Shown in pieces: positions 43,785 through 52,489 of a DNA stretch of 64,000 bases (within the stretch, counting starts at the first letter, position 1; each line of letters begins with the position of its first letter). The notes beneath the pieces are model-generated. The model was not told the DNA's origin. It saw only the letters and a list, made by a program, of their open reading frames with translations, and ran no database searches. Position numbers and translations under genes: made by a program. The stretch is taken from the NCBI GenBank assembly GCA_017515285.1, contig JAFWGN010000002.1:1-64000 (forward strand), read 5' to 3'. This DNA is from Candidatus Saccharimonadota bacterium (GTDB taxonomy: Bacteria; Patescibacteriota; Saccharimonadia; Saccharimonadales; Saccharimonadaceae).

Positions 43785-45178
43785 TATTCGGAAATCTCCT
43801 CGACGAGTTTAAGTAGGTTTTTATCGCTGCGGCGGGGGCCGATAATTTGGAGACCGAGGGGGAGACCATCTTTAGTTTCTCCGGCTGGGAAGGCGACAGC
43901 GGGGACGCCGGCAAGATTCACGGGGACGGACATAACGTCTTCGAGATACATCGCGACGGGGTCGCTAACCTTTTCGCCGAGTTTGAAGGCGGGGTTTGGA
44001 GAGACGGGGGTCAAAATCGCGTCAACTTTTTCGAAGGCTTTTTCGAACTCTTCGATAATGAGGGTTCTAGCCTTGGCGGCTTTGAGGAAATAGGCGTCGT
44101 AAAAACCGGAGGACAAAACGAAGTTTCCGATCATGATACGACGTTTGTTTTCGCGCATGAAGCCTTCAGAGCGGGTGTTCTCAAAAAGCAAATCGAGCGG
44201 AGTCTTATCTTCGGCCTTTAGGTTTTCCGTGCGGAAGCCGTAGCGAATACCGTCGTAGCGAGAGAGGTTGGAGGCGACCTCGGCGGGTTGAATTATATAA
44301 TAAGCGGCGAGGGCATATTCGAGGGTCGGCATTGAGAGCTCGACGATTTCGTAACCCTTCGACTTGAGTTCGGAGAGCTTGGCTTCGAGTGCGGATTTTA
44401 TCTCGGGGGCGAGAGCCGATGAGTCAACAAACTCCTTGACATAGCCGACGGATTTTTTGATTAGCTCGACGTCTTTTTCGCCATAAAAGTCGGGGAGGGT
44501 AGTCTGGTCCTTTTCGTCGCGACCGGCGGTGATAGTCATAAGGAGGTCAAGGTCGGAAGCGGAGCGCGCAAAGAAACCGACGACATCAAGCGAAGACGCC
44601 ATCGCGACGACGCCGTAACGAGAGATTGCGCCGTAAGTGGGTTTTATGCCGAAGACGCCGTTGAAGGAAGCGGGTTGGCGAATTGAGCCACCCGTGTCGG
44701 TCCCGGTCGCAAATTCGACACAATTCAAAGCGACGGCGACGGCGGAACCGCCAGACGAGCCACCGGCGACACGGGTTTTATCTTTCGAGTTTTTGGTCGG
44801 GCCGAAGAAAGAGTTTTCGGTCGAGGAACCGTGCGCAAAAGCGTCGAGGTTGACACAGCCGACGCAAATTGCGCCCTCATTTTCGAGTTTTTCCACGGCG
44901 GTTGAATCGACGGGAGAGAGAAAATCGGTGAGGATTTTGGCGCTGGCGTTTGCGGGGCGGTTTTTAGAGAGGAAGTTAGCCTTTAAGGCGAACGGAACGC
45001 CGGCGAGTTTGCCGACAGGTTCGCCGTTTTTGATTTTAGCGTCGATCTCTTTGGCTTTTTTTAGGGCGCGGTCTTTGTCGATGAAGGTGAAAATGTTATA
45101 GTCCTTGGTTTCGTCGATGCGTTTTAGGCTCGCTTCGACGAGAGAGACGGCGGTGGTGGAAGAGTTGGCGATTTTCAT
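43784..45178 (-). CDS. gatA: Asp/Glu-tRNA amidotransferase subunit A
   Basis: 464 residues from the ATG at 45178, one base after the gatC stop. A longer frame upstream overlaps gatC and is rejected. Amidase-signature residues are visible: the Lys in PFALKAN, GGSSGGSA with the cis-Ser/Ser pair, and TDTGGSIRQPASFNG. It releases ammonia from glutamine for GatB. Confidence 0.97.
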   Translation of the reverse strand: MKIANSSTTAVSLVEASLKRIDETKDYNIFTFIDKDRALKKAKEIDAKIKNGEPVGKLAGVPFALKANFLSKNRPANASAKILTDFLSPVDSTAVEKLENEGAICVGCVNLDAFAHGSSTENSFFGPTKNSKDKTRVAGGSSGGSAVAVALNCVEFATGTDTGGSIRQPASFNGVFGIKPTYGAISRYGVVAMASSLDVVGFFARSASDLDLLMTITAGRDEKDQTTLPDFYGEKDVELIKKSVGYVKEFVDSSALAPEIKSALEAKLSELKSKGYEIVELSMPTLEYALAAYYIIQPAEVASNLSRYDGIRYGFRTENLKAEDKTPLDLLFENTRSEGFMRENKRRIMIGNFVLSSGFYDAYFLKAAKARTLIIEEFEKAFEKVDAILTPVSPNPAFKLGEKVSDPVAMYLEDVMSVPVNLAGVPAVAFPAGETKDGLPLGLQIIGPRRSDKNLLKLVEEISE

Positions 45179-45179
45179 A

Positions 45180-45467
45180 TTACAATACCTTCGGGACTTT
45201 AATTTGATGATCGGATTCTTCTTTCGCGAGAGCAAGCAGAGCTTCGCGGTCGGCGTCTTGTTCCGTAATTTCGTCGGGACGCCAGACGTTTTCCATTTCG
45301 AAGACTTGGTAAGTCGGCTCGACGCCTTCGGTGTCAAGTTCGTCGAGCTTGCTGATATAGTTAAAAATGTTTTTGAGGTCCGTTTTTAAGGCGGCCTTTT
45401 CCTCGGCACTCAAGGAAAAATTACTTAAAGCGGCGAGATGTTCGATTTCTTTTTCTGTAACTTCCAT
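45180..45467 (-). CDS. gatC: Asp/Glu-tRNA amidotransferase subunit C
   Basis: 95 residues with EIEHLAALSNFSLSAEEKAAL and a YISKLDELDTEGVEPTYQV segment, both GatC-typical. It stabilises the GatA-GatB interface. TATAAT (complement of 45476-45481) lies 8 nt before the ATG and is the likely operon promoter. Confidence 0.95.
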   Translation of the reverse strand: MEVTEKEIEHLAALSNFSLSAEEKAALKTDLKNIFNYISKLDELDTEGVEPTYQVFEMENVWRPDEITEQDADREALLALAKEESDHQIKVPKVL

Positions 45468-45490
45468 TAAAGGAAATTATACTCTAAATG

Positions 45491-45763
45491 CTAGAAATTT
45501 TCTAGGCTAGTTACTTTTTCTTTTAGTTCGTTGTTGAGTTTCTTTTGTTCGACGATTTCGGATTCGAGTTGGGTCAGGCGCTCGTTCTTGGAAAGACTCG
45601 AGACGAGGAAGACGACGTTCAAAACTAAACTCGCGATTATCGCTACGGTCAAAATCAGCGTCGTCCGGACCTTGTTATTTTCGCGCGGGGCGGACATAAT
45701 CGAAGGGGCGGCCGGGGTCGCGGGGGCGGACGCGATCATTTTTCTTTCTCTCTCTTCACTCAT
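45491..45763 (-). CDS. Small membrane protein with C-terminal coiled coil
   Basis: 90 residues from the ATG at 45763. The N-terminus is Ala/Pro-rich, a membrane segment lies at about 36-56 (LILTVAIIASLVLNVVFLVS), and a heptad-like LESEIVEQKKLNNELKEKV coiled coil ends the chain. TTGTTT and TAAAAT (complement of 45774-45779) with a 17-bp spacer form the promoter, leaving a 10-nt leader. It resembles FtsL/DivIC-like topology, but that is only a shape match. Confidence 0.65.
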   Translation of the reverse strand: MSEERERKMIASAPATPAAPSIMSAPRENNKVRTTLILTVAIIASLVLNVVFLVSSLSKNERLTQLESEIVEQKKLNNELKEKVTSLENF

Positions 45764-45849
45764 ATTTGTAATCATTTTAGCATAAGCCAGACCTAAAAAC
45801 AATGTTAAAATTGACTTAATCGTTTATTGTATCATTCTTTTACTTCCCT

Positions 45850-46190
45850 CGGTTCTGGGTCCTCACATGAGGACTAGGTGTGGAGACCCAGAACGGAAGG
45901 AGGTGGGTAGGCTTCGAAAATCTTGATAGGCTCTTTTTTCGACATGGAGCCTCGTCTTGCTGTTTCTAGGGCTTGCGGTCGAGCGCTCCTTTTGAAGTCT
46001 GCCGAAGTCCTGCGGGGACGTCATACGCTGGGACGCCGGCAGAACCGCCCTTTAGGCGAACCTGTCGGGTCCGTCAGGAATATACGTCTCCTCGGACTTA
46101 GGTAAAAGAGACTTCAAAACGAGCATCTCTCCCCGCGCCTAGAAGCGATCATCAAAGCGATTCGAACCAAACCCAAACGGCGAACCGCCA
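45850..46190. other. Structured non-coding region, possible RNA or palindromic repeat element
   Basis: This is the gene-free stretch 45764-46209. Nested complementary segments are visible: 45965-45970 with 46138-46143, 45975-45978 with 46133-46136, 45990-46000 with 46109-46119 (11 bp), and 45998-46004 with 46037-46043. A separate hairpin has a 10-bp stem (45852-45861 with 45885-45894). No clear promoter or T-run fixes the strand. The segment 46121-46146 is nearly identical to 55994-56019 inside obg. RNase P RNA and tmRNA hallmarks were looked for and not found. Confidence 0.45.
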
Positions 46191-46209
46191 CGAACGTTAA
46201 ATTATTAAA

Positions 46210-49200
46210 TTACTTTTTGGCGCAACGCAAGGAGAGTGCGTTTACGGGATTAAATGAACCGTAGTAATAATCATTTACGGAGAAATTATATTTTAATCCA
46301 TCACCGTTGACCGAACGGTAATTTGACCAATAATACCCTAGCGTCCCGTATTCTATACGGCCCAACGACGCCGACATATGACGTCCCGCGAGGGTAAAGC
46401 TTGCCGGAATTTGGCGAACTTCATAGGAAGAATAATATTCATTAAGATGAAGTGATGGTTGAGTCTGGTCTGCACTCGTAACTGGCAAGTTCCATCCATA
46501 GGGACATATTGAATCTGGAGCCGTTACACCTTTTGCGTCAGGCGCAACGCTTCCTGCAACACTCGCGTACCAGTTGTAATAATAATCCACGCCGTCGTCG
46601 TTTGTATATTTTGCGCTCTCTGATTCTTCTGGGTCCCAGGAGGATTTGGAGTTGAGGTCGGTGTTGGTGGAAGTGAGGTTGTAAGTGCCGGCGAAGTCGG
46701 CGAGATTGAGGGCGAGATTGTTCGTCATCCAGCAGTTGCCGTCTTTGAGCTTCGTGACGACGTAAGTCTTGTCGTCACGGGAGTCGGTGAGGGCGATTTG
46801 TTGATGTTCTGTCATCGTGGAGCAGGCGTTCCAGTTTTGCATGGTGCCGGAGGATTTAATCCACTTCGCGTAGAGCTGAAGGCCCGTCGAACTTAAGTCG
46901 CCGGTCGTGATAGTTTCGTTCGGACCGTAGGTCGTACCGAAGCCGTCGGCCTGGGTATTCCAGCCGGCGAAGCCGTAGCCGGAGCGGGCGAAGTTTGGAG
47001 CAGTCAAAATCGTGTCGGTATTGCTGCTAGCGCTTTGGTCGGACATTGAGCCAGAAGTGTTTCCATTTCCGTCGTAACAAATCTTCCCCGCTTCGCAGGT
47101 AGAAGCGACCGCTTCGCTTGAGGCATTGCTGCCTTGCCGAGCAACACAACGGGCGCTGAAGCCGAATTCCTTGTTATATGAATATAATTCCTTCTTATCA
47201 CCAATTAAATGTAGGACTGTAGACTTTTGATTTTCGTCTTGGGATGACATATAATACGAATCAATGCTTCGATTATTTATATTCCCTTCTACTGAGTAAT
47301 ACCCAGCTAAGTTTAGCGAAATTGGAGTCATTAAATATGGAAGATTATTAGAACTTTCACTATTATTTGATGTTAATCCATATATATCAAACAATAATTG
47401 CGAATATGACTTGTTGCCCGAAGTCGGTGGTAATGACCAGGCTTTTGCGCAGATACTATCAGTCACATCAGATTCATAATAGCCGGCGGATTCTGCTGTA
47501 GCAGCATAATAATTATAATAGTCGCCAAAATACTGAGGAGCGTGGGGAGCCATCCACTCTACGTCTTTGTAGTTGACATAGAGGTCTTCATGTGCTCTTG
47601 ATTGCAAATAAGGGTCATATTGGATTATAGAACCAGTATTTGGGTTAACCTGAGTGTAGGCAAAATTTATATTACTATAACTTCTCGGGTGTGCAGACAG
47701 CCCACTATACAAGATTTGATTCGAGGATGAGCATACGCCAGGAGATGTGCATTTTGTAGCCCATCGATATTCAGGGGCAGCATCGTAATTTCGTTGCAAG
47801 CCAGATTGAAACTGCGCTTCTTGTGCGGAACCATAATAGTTTTCAGCAAACTGCGCAAATGTCGTCCAGCCGTTTTCTGCCATAACGGTAGAAACAGATT
47901 CAGATGGATCCCAGTAATTTTTGGAGTTGAGGTCGGTATTAGCTGCCGTCAGCCTCTTTGTTCCAGCGAAGCTGGCAAGATCTAGGTCGAGATTTTGTAC
48001 CATCCAGCAATTCCCGTCGGCGAGGCGGCGGACGAGATAGGGTTTTTGGTCACGATTGTCAATGAGCTTGAAAGAGCCGGCTTTTTCCATGTTGGCACTT
48101 CCAGCGGCGACATACCAACCGGTCGTATCGACAGAGCCGTCGATGCCGGCAGAATGGAGAGCGGTACCAGTCCCCGTGTAGTCATAGAGAACCGCACTCT
48201 CGCCGAGGGCGTTGCCCCAAGCGTTGGTGTTTTTGCAGATACTGCCGGTCATTTGTTGCATTTCTGTAATCAAGTAGTCGGAGCCGTTCCGGGTCTTGCT
48301 TTGGAGGCCGGCATACATCGCGGAGGCAACTTCGTTATTTGAGGAGTCTTCGTAGCGGGAGATGTAATCATAGCCGTAATCCGCAATATGAATCCAAAAG
48401 TCATATTCGCCGTCCATGTTAGCGCCGCCGGCGGTCTTGCCGTCGGGGTTAGACGGAACGATGCAGTTTAGGGTTGTCTTGTTGCTCGAGACTACGAAGT
48501 CGGAAGCGGCGGAACCTATCATGCATTTATAGGTGTCGGTTGCGTAGGCGCTGAGACCGGTCGTGTTGTAGCCGGAGCTGGTTTTGTTGGCTTCGGTGAC
48601 AGAGTGCGGGACGAGATAAACGGAAACCTGAGACTTTTCGAGAGTCGGGACGGACATCGCAAGGTCGAAACTTAGGGTTTCCATGTCGCTTCCGGTGATA
48701 TATTGCAGGCTACGAGAGACGTTGTTCGAGACCGTGTCGAGGCTCGATGCGCTGGCGACGGCAGTGTAGATTATTGTGTTTTCATACTTGCCAGCAACGA
48801 GAGAAGTGTCGGCAAAGGCGGTATAATAAATGTCAAAATGATCCTTTGTCGTGTCGCCCGTAATAGCGTCGCCGGCGGAAGTGTAATGGCCGAAGCCGAG
48901 AGGGTTTGTCGTCGTGGCTTTATAAATCTGCTGGGCGCCCGTACTTTGGCTCGGGACGCCCGCCCAGAGACCGGAGTTGTAGACGCTGGCGTTGTTCGCA
49001 TAAGTTAGAGGTTGACCGAGGAGGGAGTCATAGTTCGCATAGGTCGCGACGGAAGAAAAAGGAGTCTCGAACGTAGTCGAAGTCGGAACGGCATAGCCCC
49101 AGCCTTTGCCAGAAAATGCGGTTGGAGCGGAAGCGTCCGTCCCAGTCCAGGTCGAAGTATGGGCGTTAATGGATGAGTTAGTGTCGCCGGTAAGGACGAG

Positions 49201-49599
49201 AGCGTTAGAGTTGCTTCCAGTCGAGAGATAAACGCTGTAATAAGTTCCGGGGGTAGAGATGCCGATGGTTTTCTTGATAACTTCCTGAGTCCCAATATTG
49301 TCGCCGTCGACGGAACTCGGAGCAACAAAGTTGAAAAGGACGTCGCCGTGGCCGGTCGCACCAATCTGATTATTACTTTCCGTGGGGTTCTCCGGGTCAT
49401 AATCTGGGTTCAGGGTTAGGGAGATTCCCGTCCAGTTGACGGCGGTTTTGACGTTTTCCGCGGCGTGAACCTCGGCGCGCATGGTCGGAATTAGAGCAAA
49501 CCCAAGTATAAAAACGATGAATGCCGTGAGGGATGCCCGTAGCGCTCGCGCGATAATCATTCGTTCCTTGAGATTTCCTAGGTTTTGTCGGATTTGCAT
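46210..49599 (-). CDS. Large FISUMP-domain surface protein with InlB-type repeat
   Basis: 1129 residues. An export segment lies at about 22-45 (LTAFIVFILGFALIPTMRAE). The family N-terminal domain (about 50-290) follows. Two FISUMP (Fib_succ_major type) domains are seen: one with VRRLADGNCWMVQNLDLDL at about 535 and one with VTKLKDGNCWMTNNLALNL near 960. A Listeria-Bacteroides (InlB) repeat, GYGFAGWNTQADGFGTTY...LQLYAKW, lies between them. Tyr, Ser and Asn are abundant. No LPXTG or C-terminal membrane segment is present, so anchoring would be by the N-terminus or by secretion. AAAGGAGG precedes the ATG behind leader copy 2. Adhesion is inferred. Confidence 0.85.
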   Translation of the reverse strand: MQIRQNLGNLKERMIIARALRASLTAFIVFILGFALIPTMRAEVHAAENVKTAVNWTGISLTLNPDYDPENPTESNNQIGATGHGDVLFNFVAPSSVDGDNIGTQEVIKKTIGISTPGTYYSVYLSTGSNSNALVLTGDTNSSINAHTSTWTGTDASAPTAFSGKGWGYAVPTSTTFETPFSSVATYANYDSLLGQPLTYANNASVYNSGLWAGVPSQSTGAQQIYKATTTNPLGFGHYTSAGDAITGDTTKDHFDIYYTAFADTSLVAGKYENTIIYTAVASASSLDTVSNNVSRSLQYITGSDMETLSFDLAMSVPTLEKSQVSVYLVPHSVTEANKTSSGYNTTGLSAYATDTYKCMIGSAASDFVVSSNKTTLNCIVPSNPDGKTAGGANMDGEYDFWIHIADYGYDYISRYEDSSNNEVASAMYAGLQSKTRNGSDYLITEMQQMTGSICKNTNAWGNALGESAVLYDYTGTGTALHSAGIDGSVDTTGWYVAAGSANMEKAGSFKLIDNRDQKPYLVRRLADGNCWMVQNLDLDLASFAGTKRLTAANTDLNSKNYWDPSESVSTVMAENGWTTFAQFAENYYGSAQEAQFQSGLQRNYDAAPEYRWATKCTSPGVCSSSNQILYSGLSAHPRSYSNINFAYTQVNPNTGSIIQYDPYLQSRAHEDLYVNYKDVEWMAPHAPQYFGDYYNYYAATAESAGYYESDVTDSICAKAWSLPPTSGNKSYSQLLFDIYGLTSNNSESSNNLPYLMTPISLNLAGYYSVEGNINNRSIDSYYMSSQDENQKSTVLHLIGDKKELYSYNKEFGFSARCVARQGSNASSEAVASTCEAGKICYDGNGNTSGSMSDQSASSNTDTILTAPNFARSGYGFAGWNTQADGFGTTYGPNETITTGDLSSTGLQLYAKWIKSSGTMQNWNACSTMTEHQQIALTDSRDDKTYVVTKLKDGNCWMTNNLALNLADFAGTYNLTSTNTDLNSKSSWDPEESESAKYTNDDGVDYYYNWYASVAGSVAPDAKGVTAPDSICPYGWNLPVTSADQTQPSLHLNEYYSSYEVRQIPASFTLAGRHMSASLGRIEYGTLGYYWSNYRSVNGDGLKYNFSVNDYYYGSFNPVNALSLRCAKK

Positions 49600-49680
49600 A
49601 GTCCTCCTTTAGGTTAATCGAACCTCCGTGATGCCGGCGAGACGAGATTATCTCCCGCTCGCAAATCCATATACAAAACA

Positions 49681-49938
49681 GGCACCGCGAGGTGCGAAAA
49701 CCAATAGAATCACGCTTCCCAAAATGGGTGGCGTTTCAGCTTCAGACGACTAACGAATGAACCCGAACTCTGTTGGTACCCTACACGGTGCCTATTCTTG
49801 GTTCCATTTTGTCGTTAATCGAACATAAAGCCGATGACGCCTAGTTGAACACTTTGGGAGCTAGACTTTAAGCTAGCAGATGTTACTGAACGTTTTGGTC
49901 TTTTTATACCAAAACTGTGATTATATTGGTTTTCGCAC
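49681..49938 (-). promoter_or_regulatory. Structured 5' leader RNA, copy 2 (22-bp long-range stem)
   Basis: The arms 49917-49938 and 49692-49713 are complementary at 21 of 22 positions and enclose about 200 nt. A hairpin (49892-49899 with 49908-49915) lies next to the 5' arm. CCTCGCGGTGCC, here at the complement of 49681-49692, follows the 3' arm and leads into a U-rich run. GGCACCG (complement of 49786-49792) can pair with CGGTGCC of the block. It fills most of the gene-free stretch 49600-50023. Confidence 0.7.
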
Positions 49939-49943
49939 TTATT

Positions 49944-49972
49944 ATTTTAGCGCGAGCTTTAGCGTAATTCAA
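49944..49972 (-). promoter_or_regulatory. Promoter of the FISUMP gene at 46210-49599
   Basis: TTGAAT (complement of 49967-49972), 17 bp, TAAAAT (complement of 49944-49949). The spacer is nearly identical to that at 52660-52688. Confidence 0.75.
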
Positions 49973-50023
49973 GGCTTGATTTTTATCTAGAATATTGTTT
50001 GCAATGTATTCGTAGAAATTAGT

Positions 50024-50241
50024 TTATAGGCCATATTCCCGACGGACTTCCGCAAAGAACTCTTCCGTTGAGCGGGTCCGGCCGGTTTTATAATCTTCTT
50101 CGGCGCGCTCGAGACTGCGGATGAGTTCTTTTTTGTTAGTGGCTTAAAGTATTCTTCTTCGCTCGCCCGTTTCCTATTTAGAAGTTTTTCAATCGCCGGA
50201 AAAGCCACCTTTTGCTCGGTTTTGGAAAGGCTTCCGAACAT
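50024..50241 (-). CDS. RelB/ParD-like antitoxin split by a -1 frameshift
   Basis: From the ATG at 50241 the zero frame gives MFGSLSK... up to LTKK and then continues as unrelated sequence to 49987. At codons 36-38 lies A AAA AAG (complement of 50128-50134), the dnaX-type slippery heptamer, in the correct phase. The -1 frame beyond it reads ELIRSLERAEEDYKTGR, then EEFFAEVRREYGL and a stop at 50024. The joined 72 residues look like a RelB/ParD-type antitoxin C-terminus. No toxin gene is adjacent. Either programmed frameshifting or a one-base deletion in a dying gene explains it. Confidence 0.6.
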
Positions 50242-50343
50242 GGCGATGGTTTTTTCCCGTGGCGACTGTCGTGGTTCAATTATATCACGGGTTAGACAAA
50301 AAACGGAAATCGGCCGAGTCGAGTGGGGACTAGAAGCTCAACA

Positions 50344-52446
50344 TTATTTTTTAACACAGCGTGTATACGCTCGCGATGCGCGGTTGTAGCCGTAGTCATC
50401 TCTGACGTATATAACGCTGTCCGTATAAAGTAAAAAGAACGTATTCCGATCTCGGTCGTAGGGCGCCGGAAGATTGGTGTTGTATGGGGTGCTAAAATTA
50501 TACTGGCTATAATGAACTATGTTAAGCGGAAACCGCGAGACGGCAAGAATACTATCGAGAGATTGTGTTAGCGAATAGCTGTTTAGTAGTTTAGCCCAAG
50601 ATTTATCCGTGCTTGAGCCGACTCTCGGCAACTGCCAGCCGGACGGGCAAATTGAGTCCGGGGCAGTGGCCGGACTGAGCATGGTGCTTGTTCCGCTTCC
50701 CGCTGTTACGGCGTACCAGTCGTATACCCACGATGGCGCATATAGATTCGTGTTATACTCATATCCTGGGGACGGCTGACTGCCAGTGTTAGCTCCGGGA
50801 TTCCAGGAGGTTTTGCTGTTGAGGTCGGTGTTCTCGGGGGTGAGGTTGTGAGTGCCGGCGAAGTCGGCGAGGTTGAGGGCGAGGTTTGAGGTCATCCAAC
50901 AGTTGCCGTCCTTCAATTTGGCGACGGAATAGGTGTTATTGTCACGGGAGTCGGTCAGAGCAATAACATCGTGAGTTGACATGGCGGAACACTGGGCGGT
51001 AGTGAAGCTTTGCATGGTGCCGGAGGAAGCGAGCCAGTGGGCGTAGAGTTGGAGACCCTCGGTCGAGAGGTCGCCGGTAGCGATAGTTTCGTTCGGACCA
51101 TAGAGACTGCCAGAAGTATCGTCGGCGGTCGTAGACCAACCAGTAAAGGCGTAACCGGAACGAATGAAGGAGGGGGTGTTTAGCATGGCGTTTGAGTTTG
51201 AGGAGGCGGTTTTATCGGACATGGTTCCTGAGTCGGCGCCGTTCCCGGCGTAGCAGATTTTGCTAGCGGAACAGGCGAAGACGAAGGAAGCGATGTCGTT
51301 ATTACTGTCGCGATAATGGCTGAGGTAGTTTAAGGTTTCTTTCGCGGGAGTGGCGACTTGGACCCAGAAGTCATATTCGCCAAGAGTGGCGACTGTATTG
51401 TTACCACTAGCGTCGGTTGAGCCAGTGGAGCCGAGGCTCGGGAGGGCGCAGAGAATAGTGACGCTTTGACCGGAGGAAGCAACCGAAGTAACGGAGCAGG
51501 TCGGGAAGTCGGTCTTGGTGAGATTGTCAATCGAGTAGCTGTTCGCAATTATTGTTGCGTGAGGGACAAGATAAACTTCGACGTCGCTAGCTGCAATCGA
51601 GTTGTTGCTTGAGGCAAGGTCGAGAAGGAGAGTTTCCGTACTTCCGGCGGTGGCGGAGGCGTTGTCGCGGGCGATGTTGAAGCTAGTCGTGTCGAGGCTG
51701 GCAGTTGAAGCGAGAGCGGTATAAACGACTTTATTCTCGTAGACTCCACTTAAAGCGTCAGTATCGACCATGATGGAATAATAAATATCGAAAGTGTCGC
51801 CAGAGGAGAAGCCGGCCGCGGCGTTGGTTGAGTTATAATAAATTCGCTCGATATTTGCGGAGGTTTTTACAGGAGACCAGGAACCGGTATTATAGACGGC
51901 AGCACCAACACCGGTCTTGGTTAAGTTATTGGCGGTAACGTCGGTGGCGCTTGCAAGATAAGAATCATAGGCCGAAAGAGTGACGGAAGTTTCTGTGGTT
52001 GGAACGGCATAGCCCCAAGAAGTTGAGGCAAAGCCGGTCGTGACCGAGGTGGAAATTGCGGGGATGGTTTGGGTGGCGACGGCGGAGGTCTTGAGGGTGT
52101 TATCGTCGGTTGGGGTTGAGAGATAGACAGCATAATAGTTCCCCTCCGTCGTCACTTCGACCTGTTTCTTGACAACTTTTTGAGTGCCATAATTACCAAT
52201 AGACGTATCACGGACGGAAGGAATAACTTCGCCAAAATCGATGTCACCATGAGGGTCAAGAGTTAAGGAAATGGTGCTCCAAGTTACGCCAGCGGAGACG
52301 GTTTCCGCGGCGTAGGTTTTGGCGACGAGGCACGGAATAGTCAAAAATCCAAAAATAAAAAGCGCTAGGGCGAGAATCGAGCCGCCTAGCATCCGGTTCA
52401 GAAATTTCCTTTCTTTAATTCCCCCTAACGTATCTTTGGCCAGCAT
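50344..52446 (-). CDS. FISUMP-domain surface protein with InlB-type repeat
   Basis: 700 residues. An export segment (about 20-45, LALALFIFGFLTIPCLVAKT) is followed by the family N-terminal domain, with VTWSTISLTLDP and GNYYAVYLST. An InlB-type repeat (GYAFTGWSTTADD...LQLYAHW, about 435-485) and one FISUMP domain (VAKLKDGNCWMTSNLALNL, about 515-700) follow. It is a shorter paralogue of 46210-49599, with one FISUMP copy instead of two. AAAAGGAGGG precedes the ATG behind leader copy 3. Confidence 0.85.
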   Translation of the reverse strand: MLAKDTLGGIKERKFLNRMLGGSILALALFIFGFLTIPCLVAKTYAAETVSAGVTWSTISLTLDPHGDIDFGEVIPSVRDTSIGNYGTQKVVKKQVEVTTEGNYYAVYLSTPTDDNTLKTSAVATQTIPAISTSVTTGFASTSWGYAVPTTETSVTLSAYDSYLASATDVTANNLTKTGVGAAVYNTGSWSPVKTSANIERIYYNSTNAAAGFSSGDTFDIYYSIMVDTDALSGVYENKVVYTALASTASLDTTSFNIARDNASATAGSTETLLLDLASSNNSIAASDVEVYLVPHATIIANSYSIDNLTKTDFPTCSVTSVASSGQSVTILCALPSLGSTGSTDASGNNTVATLGEYDFWVQVATPAKETLNYLSHYRDSNNDIASFVFACSASKICYAGNGADSGTMSDKTASSNSNAMLNTPSFIRSGYAFTGWSTTADDTSGSLYGPNETIATGDLSTEGLQLYAHWLASSGTMQSFTTAQCSAMSTHDVIALTDSRDNNTYSVAKLKDGNCWMTSNLALNLADFAGTHNLTPENTDLNSKTSWNPGANTGSQPSPGYEYNTNLYAPSWVYDWYAVTAGSGTSTMLSPATAPDSICPSGWQLPRVGSSTDKSWAKLLNSYSLTQSLDSILAVSRFPLNIVHYSQYNFSTPYNTNLPAPYDRDRNTFFLLYTDSVIYVRDDYGYNRASRAYTRCVKK

Positions 52447-52489
52447 AGCCCTCCTTTTAGTTTAACTGCCTCGAGGCGCATATAAAAAC

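Noticed and set aside
45850-46190. RNase P RNA or tmRNA.
   Set aside because: No GAGGAAAGTC or ACAGAA-type conserved regions, and no tRNA-like ends with a resume codon and tag frame. A GGTTCGAATC-like T-arm match on the minus strand is at the wrong end.
49681-49938. Leader read as an invertible DNA switch (inverted repeats around a promoter).
   Set aside because: The promoter lies outside the repeats, the 5' arm begins at the predicted transcript start, and wobble pairs are kept. RNA pairing explains this better. No recombinase gene lies nearby.
49681-49938. Leader read as a T-box or c-di-GMP riboswitch because of GGCACCG/CGCGGTGCC.
   Set aside because: The T-box core TGGNACCGCG and specifier architecture are absent, and the c-di-GMP-I conserved segments are not found. 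The downstream genes are not amino-acid genes.
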